Assembly (NCBI RefSeq): GCF_014334735.1
Contig: NZ_CP060587.1
Span: 1,736,001-1,800,000, forward strand
Direction of reading: 5' to 3'
DNA length: 64,000 nt
Source: Aeromicrobium senzhongii
Lineage (GTDB): Bacteria; Actinomycetota; Actinomycetes; Propionibacteriales; Nocardioidaceae
Of the stretch, positions 57,912-64,000 are shown piece by piece. Each line of letters starts with the position of its first letter. Position 1 is the stretch's first letter. The notes beneath the pieces are model-generated. The model was not told the DNA's origin. It was given only the letters and a program-made list of their open reading frames with translations, and searched no databases. The position numbers and the translations under genes are program-made.

Positions 57912-60014
57912 ATGCGCAAGAAGACACTGACGCGGATCGTCGCCGCCGGCGCGACCGCACTGATGACGGCAGGGCTGATCTCGGCCCAGCCCTCGGCGGC
58001 GAGCGCCGCCGAGGACACGCCGCTGGCGTGTGCCGACAGCCTCGTCACCAAGAAGCTCGAGAACGGCTCCAGCTGGCGGATGTGTGCGCGCATCCACCCG
58101 ATCAAGGGCCTCATCCTCGAGCAGATCGAGTTCAAGCCCGCCACCGGCGAGTACGAGTACGCCGGGTACAAGCGGGTCCTGGACCAGCTCAACATCGCCC
58201 AGCTGAACGTGCCGTACGACACCGGTCACGTCCAGTACAACGACATCACCTCCTACGGTTTCGGCAAGCAGTACCTGCAGTCGCAGGGCCCCGAGGTGTG
58301 CACGGGCGAGGCGCTCGACGTGGACCAGTCGTTCACGTACAGCGGCCGTCTGGTCGAGCGGACCATCCCGGGCATCTGCGTGCAGGAGGACCCGACGGGC
58401 CTCATGACTCACGCGCAGGAGACCCAGATCGGCGGCGGCACGCTGTACGCCGACCAGGGCACGGCTCTCGCGGTCTCGTCGATCTCCAAGATCAGCTGGT
58501 ACGAGTACCAGCAGCGGGTCGTGTTCGACGACCACGGCCAGATCGAGGTCGGGCTCGGCGCCACGGGCGACATCGCCCCGGGCTGGGCCTCCGACAGCGC
58601 GAACCAGTTCTTCGGCAACAACCCGAAGACGGGGTGGCCGCTGTCGGGCAAGTCGACCGTGACGACCACGGCCGGGGGCGAGACCACCACCAAGGAGATC
58701 CAGTCCTACGCGGGCTCGCACTGGCACAACGCCATGTACAAGGTCGACTTCGGCATCGACAAGGGTGAGAAGCAGACCGTCGAGCAGTGGGACTTCAGCA
58801 GTCCCGGTGCCGGCGTGCGCGCGCCCATCGTCGAGGGCACCGGAACGGTCAAGAGCTCGGCGTTCTCGTCGGTCGAGAACGAGGACCACGACCAGTTGAG
58901 CTGGTGGCGCGTCCTGAACCCGAACAGCAAGAACAAGGACGGTCACGCCCGTTCCTACGAGATCGTGAACAACAACACGTCGAACCTGTTGATGCCGGAC
59001 TGGTCGCCGTCGGTGACGTTCACGAACTACCGCTCGTGCGAGGAGTACGGCTCGGACAACCTCAACGCGGGCTGCCCGAACCAGAGCATCTTGGACTACG
59101 TCAAGAACGACACGCACGAGCTGACCGATCCGGTCGCGTGGGTCAACGTCGGGTTCCACCACACGGACAAGGACGAGGACCAGTCGCCGATGCCGATCCA
59201 CTGGCAGAAGTTCCAGCTGGTGCCGCGTGACTTCTTCGCCCAGAAGCCGACCGTGAAGGATGCCCGCAAGTGCATCAACGGCCCGTTCTCCTCGGTGAAC
59301 GCGGTGACCAAGCCGTGCACGCCGGAGAACACGGTCGCGCCGAAGATCAGCGACAAGGCCGACGGCACCGCCGCGGTCGTGCCGGCGGTCGGCAAGACCC
59401 TGACGGCCAGCACCGGCACGTGGCGCAGCGCCGCTCAGCGGTTGACGTACGCCTTCACCTGGTTCCGCAACGGTGAGGCCGTGTCGACCGGTCAGGACTA
59501 CACCCTGACCGAGGCCGACATGAACGCGTCGATCACGGTCAAGGTCAACGCCTCGGCTGCCGGGTTCCCCACGAACGTGGCGGAGTCCGAGCCGGTCGTG
59601 TGGGGCACTCCGCCGACGACGGTTCCCACCGAGGAGCCGACGACGGCGCCGACCACGGCCCCGACCACCGCCCCGACGACGGCGCCCACCACGGCTCCGA
59701 CGACCCGCCCGACGCCCGCACCGGTCGTCAAGAAGGCGTCGAAGCTCACGGTCAAGCTGTCGAAGACGACGGTGAAGCCGGGCAAGAAGAACAAGGTCGT
59801 CGTCGCGGTGACCGTCGGTGGCAAGCCCGTCTCGGGCAAGGTCAAGGTGACGGTCAACGGCAAGGTCCGCACGCTGACGCTCAAGGGCGGCAAGGCGAAC
59901 CTGACGTGGACGGCCCCGAAGAAGGTGAAGACCTACACGGTGAAGGTGTCCTACGCGGGCAGCAGCACGGTGAAGGCCGCCAGCACGACGGTGAAGTACA
60001 AGGTCAAGAAGTGA
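57912..60014 (+). CDS. Secreted catalytic half of a split copper amine oxidase with Ig and Thr-Pro tail
   Basis: The 700-residue protein has a signal peptide (residues 1-33) and an amine-oxidase catalytic domain (about 40-450). The candidate catalytic base is Asp111 (NDITSYGFG), the TPQ precursor Tyr197 (SWYEY), and the copper ligands His270, His272 (SHWHNAMYKVDFGID) and His417 (HTDKDEDQSPMP). Spacing between these agrees with family members. The residue before Tyr197 is Trp, where NYD/EY enzymes have Asn. An Ig-like domain (about 465-560), a Thr/Pro/Ala repeat linker (568-605) and an Ig-like end domain follow. It oxidises a primary amine to aldehyde, ammonia and H2O2, if active. The site GGGAGA precedes the ATG. 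Confidence 0.82.
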   Translation: MRKKTLTRIVAAGATALMTAGLISAQPSAASAAEDTPLACADSLVTKKLENGSSWRMCARIHPIKGLILEQIEFKPATGEYEYAGYKRVLDQLNIAQLNVPYDTGHVQYNDITSYGFGKQYLQSQGPEVCTGEALDVDQSFTYSGRLVERTIPGICVQEDPTGLMTHAQETQIGGGTLYADQGTALAVSSISKISWYEYQQRVVFDDHGQIEVGLGATGDIAPGWASDSANQFFGNNPKTGWPLSGKSTVTTTAGGETTTKEIQSYAGSHWHNAMYKVDFGIDKGEKQTVEQWDFSSPGAGVRAPIVEGTGTVKSSAFSSVENEDHDQLSWWRVLNPNSKNKDGHARSYEIVNNNTSNLLMPDWSPSVTFTNYRSCEEYGSDNLNAGCPNQSILDYVKNDTHELTDPVAWVNVGFHHTDKDEDQSPMPIHWQKFQLVPRDFFAQKPTVKDARKCINGPFSSVNAVTKPCTPENTVAPKISDKADGTAAVVPAVGKTLTASTGTWRSAAQRLTYAFTWFRNGEAVSTGQDYTLTEADMNASITVKVNASAAGFPTNVAESEPVVWGTPPTTVPTEEPTTAPTTAPTTAPTTAPTTAPTTRPTPAPVVKKASKLTVKLSKTTVKPGKKNKVVVAVTVGGKPVSGKVKVTVNGKVRTLTLKGGKANLTWTAPKKVKTYTVKVSYAGSSTVKAASTTVKYKVKK
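59613..59727 (+). repeat. Thr-Pro-Ala tandem repeat linker in the oxidase tail
   Basis: A 12-base period (four codons, P-T-T-A) is repeated about six times, with silent third-base differences between copies. It encodes a flexible, probably glycosylatable linker between the Ig domain and the C-terminal domain. Confidence 0.85.
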
Positions 60015-60030
60015 CCATGCGCTGATCCAC

Positions 60031-60092
60031 GGACCGGGGCGCCACCTGCTCGGGCGGCGCCCCGGTCCCCCTCTCCCACGGCTCGCCGTGGG
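60031..60092 (+). terminator. Double hairpin after the oxidase gene
   Basis: The first hairpin has 13-bp arms ggaccggggcgcc / ggcgccccggtcc (60031-60068). The second is cccacgg-CTCG-ccgtggg (60075-60092). They stand between the oxidase and DUF305 genes, 26 bases before the DUF305 start. Confidence 0.75.
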
Positions 60093-60118
60093 ACCGCACC
60101 ACCCACGATGGAGCTCCC

Positions 60119-60808
60119 ATGCGCATGAACGTCGTCCTCCGCCCGGTCGCACTCGCCCTGGCCGCGCTGGCCCTGGCCGGCTGTGGCACCCGGCCCCAGC
60201 AGGTGTCCCTCGGTGGCACGAAGGCCGCCGACACCGCGGAGCAGCGCGGGACGGTCGAGCGCCCGTGGGGCACCGTGAAGACCTTCCCCCGCCTGCAGAA
60301 GGCCGAGCCGCCGAGCGCCGCCGACGTGACCTTCACGCGGGACATGATCATGCACCACCGCCAGGCCGTCGAGCTGTCCGAGAACGTGCGCACCCACCGC
60401 GGCCTCGACGCCCGGGTCGGCTCCGCCGCGCGGTTCATCATCCAGGACCAGAAGAACGAGATCACGACCATGCGGGCCTGGCTCCAGGCCTGGCAGGACT
60501 CCGCCGGCACCGAGAGCCACGACCACGGCGCGGACGCGATGCCCGGCATGCTGGCGCAGGCGCGCGTCGACGAGCTCGCAACCCTGGATCGCCCGGCCGC
60601 CGAGGTGGCCTTCCTCGTCGCGATGATCGAGCACCACGAGGGTGCCATCACGATGTCGCAGGACTACCTGCCCGAGCAGACGAACGCCTTCGTCCGCAGC
60701 ACCGCGACGCACATCATCGGCGAGCAGACGACCGAGATCGCCTACATGAGGAACCTCCTCGACGAGCGGTGTGGCCCGAAGGGGCCCTCGACGTGCCCCC
60801 GCGACTGA
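60119..60808 (+). CDS. DUF305 lipoprotein
   Basis: The 229-residue protein has a lipoprotein signal with lipobox LALAGC (Cys22), then a four-helix DUF305 domain with paired-His motifs MIMHHRQAVELSE and MIEHHEGAITMSQ. DUF305 proteins are extracytoplasmic and frequently encoded with copper proteins; a metal-binding role through these histidines is inferred. A His/Asp segment (SHDHGADAMPGM) lies between the two halves. The ATG at 60119 has GGAG five bases upstream. The gene overlaps the signal peptidase by 16 bases. Confidence 0.88.
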   Translation: MRMNVVLRPVALALAALALAGCGTRPQQVSLGGTKAADTAEQRGTVERPWGTVKTFPRLQKAEPPSAADVTFTRDMIMHHRQAVELSENVRTHRGLDARVGSAARFIIQDQKNEITTMRAWLQAWQDSAGTESHDHGADAMPGMLAQARVDELATLDRPAAEVAFLVAMIEHHEGAITMSQDYLPEQTNAFVRSTATHIIGEQTTEIAYMRNLLDERCGPKGPSTCPRD

Positions 60809-61371
60809 GCCCGGCCCGTCCCCGGCACGCGGGCTGGTGGGCCGCGGCCGCGGTCGCTGCGCTCGTCGCCGGGTCGCTCGCGACCGGGGTGGTCGGCCAC
60901 GCGACGGTCACCTCGCCGTCCATGGCGCCGACCCACGCGACCGGCAGCTCGGTGATCACCACGCGGATCGGCGTCGACCGGGTCGAACCCGGCGACGTGG
61001 TGGTCTTCGAGGTACCGCAGCCCTGGCGCGCGGCGGAGCGCGAGCGCGCCGGTCGGTCCGAGGACTCCTCCGGTGGTGAGGCGATGGTCAAGCGCGTGAT
61101 CGGCCTGCCCGGCGACCGGATCACCTGTTGCGCTCCGGGCGGCCTGCTGATGCGCAACGGGAGCCTGCTCGACGAGCCGTACCTGGCGGAGCCGCCCGGC
61201 GACCTGCTGAACACGACCTACGACGTCACGGTCCCTCCGGGTCACGCCTGGGTGCTGGGCGACAACCGGCGCCGCTCGTTCGACTCTCGCGCCATGCAGG
61301 CACGCACGGGCGCCTCGGGCTTCCTGCCGCTCTCCTCGATCCGGGCCCGGGTCCTGTTCGGCTGGCCCTGA
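60793..61371 (+). CDS. lepB: Type I signal peptidase
   Basis: The 192-residue enzyme has one N-terminal membrane helix (WWAAAAVAALVAGSLATGV), the catalytic Ser in VTSPSMAPTHATGS, the catalytic Lys in MVKRVIGLPGDRI, and the GDNRRRSFDSR box of the family. It cleaves Sec or Tat signal peptides on the outside of the membrane. The start is a GTG inside the end of the DUF305 gene. It is short and lies beside four secreted proteins, which suggests a pathway-specific peptidase in addition to the housekeeping one. Confidence 0.9.
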   Translation: MPPRLSPARPRHAGWWAAAAVAALVAGSLATGVVGHATVTSPSMAPTHATGSSVITTRIGVDRVEPGDVVVFEVPQPWRAAERERAGRSEDSSGGEAMVKRVIGLPGDRITCCAPGGLLMRNGSLLDEPYLAEPPGDLLNTTYDVTVPPGHAWVLGDNRRRSFDSRAMQARTGASGFLPLSSIRARVLFGWP

Positions 61372-61379
61372 GGAACCAC

Positions 61380-61688
61380 TCAGTCCTCGTGACCGGGGTC
61401 CGTCGGCTCCATCGCCCCGGCGAGATCGCGCACCCGCTGGCCCAGCGCGAAGCCCGACAGGTCGGGGCTGCGGACGAGATACTCCTGCTGGACGAGGTGC
61501 TTGAGGATCCGGTAGGCCGTCGCGCGCGGCATCTGCAGGTTCTCGGCGATCTCACGCGCCGACACCCCCGCTCCCGACCGGGCCACCTCCTCGAGGATCG
61601 AGAAGGCGTTGTCGACCGCACCGGGCTCGCGACCGCGGAAGGGCGCGGGCGGCACCTTCGGCTGCGGATCGGTCATGCCGGTGCTCAT
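61380..61688 (-). CDS. Single-domain IclR-type HTH regulator
   Basis: The 102-residue protein has only the winged-helix domain of IclR regulators: [20 protein letters not shown] and [20 protein letters not shown]. The roughly 170-residue effector domain is absent; the sequence ends shortly after the wing, so it either responds to another partner or is a truncated derivative. The ATG overlaps the permease stop (ATGA). It is convergent with the signal peptidase gene. Confidence 0.8.
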   Translation of the reverse strand: MSTGMTDPQPKVPPAPFRGREPGAVDNAFSILEEVARSGAGVSAREIAENLQMPRATAYRILKHLVQQEYLVRSPDLSGFALGQRVRDLAGAMEPTDPGHED

Positions 61689-63169
61689 GCGCCCAACAGA
61701 TCCGTACGGATGGTCTCGTCGTGGATGCCCATGCGGCGCAGCGCGCGACGCCGGTGGGATCGGAGCCACCCGAACCACACCATCGAGAAGACCAGGGTGA
61801 CCCCCGCGAGCACCAGGCCCGAGGGATCACCGTCGCGGACGTCCCGGACGGTGTCGACGGAGGCCAGCGCGAGAGTCAGGACGACGGCCGTCGCGGCCAG
61901 GACCACCGGGCCGACCGTCAGCTCGTCGAGGCGATGCAGGAAGGCCGGCAGGGACAGCGCGACGAGGGCGTAGGCGATGAACAGGACGAACACGGCGGAC
62001 TGCAACAACGCCGTCGAGAGGGGCCCCACCTCCCGACCGACGAGCAACGTGACGGTGGCCGGGGCGATCGCGAACGGGGCGATCACCAGCAGCGCCCCGA
62101 CCGGAGACGCCCACCGCGGGTGCGTGTAGCCCAGCACCGCCGGCAGGATGCCCTCGCGGGCGAACGAGAAGACGACCCGCGCCAGCGCATTCCAGGCACA
62201 CAGGGTCAACGCCAGGAACGAGACCGCCAGCAACGAGCTGAGGACCGCGTCCGCGTGGTGGGCGTCGACCGTGTCGGGGAACCACCGCTGCGCCGGCCCG
62301 CGGGGATGGCCCGGAGCCGGGACCAGGGTGCTGGCGGCCAGGAAGCTGACCACGTACAGCGCCGCGGCGACGAGCACCGATCCCGTCATCGCCCGCGGCA
62401 CGCTCCAGAACGGGCGCTCTGCCTCGCTCGCGAGCGCCGCCGAGGCCTCGAACCCGACCGTGATCCCCAGGACGATCGTGGCGCCCAGGACGATGCGCCA
62501 CGGGTCGGCACCCTCGAGGGAGAGGACCGCCGGCGAGGGCAGGCCCTCACGCCCGATCGTGAGGACGACGAGGCACGACAACCCCACCACGAGCGCCGAC
62601 TCGACCACGAGGGCCAGCCGGGTCGCGACGCGAACCCCGCGGATGGAGACGACGAGGCAGAACACGAGCACGGCGACGCCGATCCACCATTGCGGCCACG
62701 GCCCGGCAGCGGTCTGGCCCGGGGACGTCGGCGAGACGGCCTCGGTCGATCTGCGGATCGTCTGGGAGACCCCGAACGCGACGAGGATCCCGTAGCCCAG
62801 CAGCATCGACGTACCGACGAGGAGCCCCGGGAACGGTCCCAGCGACCGGGTGACCCACGTGTACATCGAGCCCGCCGCGGCGATCCGGGTGGCGAACTGG
62901 GAGAAGACGCCCGCGAGCAGCAGGGCCAGGCCGAAGCCCAGCACCGCGCTGAGCCAGGCGCCGGGGCCGACCACCCGCATGAGGACGAACGGGACGCTCA
63001 GAGCACTCGCCGCCGGAGCGATGACAGCCACCGACAGACCGAGCAGGTCACCGGGCAGCACCGAGCGCCGGTCCAGTCCCGCGAGGTCCGATTCCGCCCG
63101 CACCTGGGGCACCGCCGGCGGATGGGCGATCGCCTCCTCGAGTGCGGGCACACCGGATGGTCGGTTCAT
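61685..63169 (-). CDS. APC-superfamily amino acid/amine permease
   Basis: The 494-residue protein has about twelve helices. The helix 1 block [20 protein letters not shown] is followed by [22 protein letters not shown], and [15 protein letters not shown] in helix 6, typical of APC transporters. It is convergent with the oxidase module, and its partner is a one-domain regulator. An amine or amino acid substrate linked to the oxidase is possible but not shown. TAGGGT lies nine bases before the ATG. Confidence 0.85.
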   Translation of the reverse strand: MNRPSGVPALEEAIAHPPAVPQVRAESDLAGLDRRSVLPGDLLGLSVAVIAPAASALSVPFVLMRVVGPGAWLSAVLGFGLALLLAGVFSQFATRIAAAGSMYTWVTRSLGPFPGLLVGTSMLLGYGILVAFGVSQTIRRSTEAVSPTSPGQTAAGPWPQWWIGVAVLVFCLVVSIRGVRVATRLALVVESALVVGLSCLVVLTIGREGLPSPAVLSLEGADPWRIVLGATIVLGITVGFEASAALASEAERPFWSVPRAMTGSVLVAAALYVVSFLAASTLVPAPGHPRGPAQRWFPDTVDAHHADAVLSSLLAVSFLALTLCAWNALARVVFSFAREGILPAVLGYTHPRWASPVGALLVIAPFAIAPATVTLLVGREVGPLSTALLQSAVFVLFIAYALVALSLPAFLHRLDELTVGPVVLAATAVVLTLALASVDTVRDVRDGDPSGLVLAGVTLVFSMVWFGWLRSHRRRALRRMGIHDETIRTDLLGA

Positions 63170-63268
63170 GGCGTCGCCACCCTAGGAAGGCGGCGTGTCG
63201 TGCCTGTTACGCCGCGGTGTCACCGGGCGAACAGCATCAGCGTGGGCCCGACCGGCGACAATGGCCCC

Positions 63269-64000
63269 ATGCGTCCGACCGCCTCGATCCTGCACCTGGA
63301 TCTGGACGCGTTCTTCGCCTCGGTCGAGCAGCGTGACAAGCCGTCGTTGCGCGGCAAGCCCGTGATCGTCGGCGGCATCGGCCAGCGCGGGGTGGTCTCG
63401 ACGGCCTCCTACGAGGCACGCCGCTACGGTGTCCGCTCCGCCATGAGCATGGCCGAGGCGCGCTCGCGGTGTCCCCATGCGGCGTTCCTGTCCGGTCGCT
63501 TCGACGCCTACCGGGCCGCGTCGGCCGTGGTGATGGAGCGACTGCGCAGCCTCTCCCCCGCCGTCGAGCCGCTGTCGTTGGACGAGGCGTTCGTCGATCT
63601 CGCCGCGGACCCGGAGTTCGACCCCGACACCGTGCCCGAGCTGGTGGACCGGCTGCGACGCGACGTCGCCGAGCTCACGGGTGGACTGACGGCGTCCGTC
63701 GGGGTCGCCACGTCCAAGCTCATGGCCAAGATCGCCACCGAGATCGACAAGCCGGACGGCTCGTTCATCGTCGCGCCCGGCACCGAGCGCGACCTGCTGG
63801 AGCCGATGCCCGTGACCGTCATCGCCGGGGTCGGTCCGGCCACGGCGGCGCGACTGCACCATGTCGGTGTGACCCGCGTGGGCGACGTCTGGCGCCATTC
63901 CGAGGCGGAGCTGATCGACCTGCTCGGCCAGGCCGCGGGGGCGTCGCTGCACCGGCTGTCGCGGGGCATCGACGACCGTGCCGTCAGCTCGCACCGCGAG
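63269..64000 (+). CDS. dinB: DNA polymerase IV (3' truncated by window)
   Basis: The first 244 residues of a Y-family polymerase are present; the frame runs off the end of the window without a stop. Motifs visible are [14 protein letters not shown] (metal Asp and steric-gate region), [28 protein letters not shown] (catalytic Asp-Glu) and [16 protein letters not shown]. It performs translesion synthesis opposite damaged bases. The ATG at 63269 is preceded by GACAAT six bases upstream, probably a leaderless start. No SOS-box palindrome is seen in the divergent space to the permease. Confidence 0.93.
   Translation, partial: MRPTASILHLDLDAFFASVEQRDKPSLRGKPVIVGGIGQRGVVSTASYEARRYGVRSAMSMAEARSRCPHAAFLSGRFDAYRAASAVVMERLRSLSPAVEPLSLDEAFVDLAADPEFDPDTVPELVDRLRRDVAELTGGLTASVGVATSKLMAKIATEIDKPDGSFIVAPGTERDLLEPMPVTVIAGVGPATAARLHHVGVTRVGDVWRHSEAELIDLLGQAAGASLHRLSRGIDDRAVSSHRE

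Noticed and set aside
57894-57912. Frameshift or sequencing error explaining the split amine oxidase
   Set aside because: The second frame has its own GGGAGA site, an ATG and a full signal peptide, which a simple frameshift would not create.
59613-59727. Possible CRISPR-like or VNTR array
   Set aside because: The 12-base units are in frame and encode a Thr/Pro/Ala linker; there are no spacers.
63170-63268. SOS box before dinB
   Set aside because: No GAAC-N4-GTTC-like palindrome was found; only a leaderless-type hexamer is visible.

Overview
The window is high-GC (roughly 70%) actinobacterial chromosome, most likely from Propionibacteriales, with an Aeromicrobium/Nocardioides-like gene complement. 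The evidence is the set of actinobacterial marker families (SepH, DUF3159, DUF3710, DUF3093, DUF4193, DUF5998, DUF4192, DUF7455, LprG/P55-like pair, FabG4-like/MaoC/thiolase cluster), the heavy use of GTG starts, and the many 1-4 base gene overlaps. No rRNA, tRNA, CRISPR array, transposase or prophage was seen. Genes at both edges are cut: an APC permease at the left and DNA polymerase IV at the right.

Layout. 1-4.4 kb: APC permease, a TerC membrane protein behind a probable yybP-ykoY (Mn2+) riboswitch, and uvrB. 4.4-11.2 kb: lipid and redox genes, namely an SDR-CMD pair facing a TetR regulator, a thiolase facing a FabG4-like/MaoC pair across a palindrome, and tesB. 11.3-21.5 kb: PAC2-dxs, a flavin reductase, acnA with a palindrome over its promoter, a zinc-ribbon polytopic membrane protein and a TrmA/RlmD-type RNA methyltransferase. 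21.5-30.2 kb: a block matching the order remembered for M. tuberculosis Rv2689c-Rv2701c: methyltransferase, KimA-like K+ permease, ceoB, ceoC, DUF3159, OB-fold, DUF3710, dut, DUF3093, DUF4193, suhB, then hemH. 30.3-37.6 kb: an MFS protein, sepH, then a tightly overlapped operon of lysine-acetyltransferase-like Pat, DUF5998, a phosphodiesterase and tdk. 37.7-49 kb: parC with an LprG/P55-type lipid-export pair and a carbonic anhydrase, parE, a secreted phospholipase-D-like protein and the principal sigma factor. 49.1-51.6 kb: a GCS2-family ligase and DUF4192.

The most distinctive region is 51.7-61.4 kb. On the minus strand is an operon for extracytoplasmic copper handling (small His-containing membrane protein, YcnI-like DUF1775, CopC-CopD fusion, second DUF1775). 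Diverging from it on the plus strand are a secreted Ig-repeat protein, a copper amine oxidase that is SPLIT into two separately secreted polypeptides (N2/N3-like domains in one, catalytic domain plus Ig, Thr-Pro and Ig-like tail in the other), a DUF305 lipoprotein and a small type I signal peptidase overlapping it. A one-domain IclR-type regulator and an APC permease follow in the opposite direction. This looks like a surface module that acquires copper, secretes and matures an oxidase and possibly imports its products. The split and a Trp in place of the near-invariant Asn before the TPQ tyrosine make it the best candidate here for an undescribed system.

A second genome-scale signal is leaderless expression: at least eleven genes have a TANNNT hexamer ending exactly 6-7 bases before the start codon. 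It was used to choose several starts. Family and M. tuberculosis comparisons are from memory; no searches were run.
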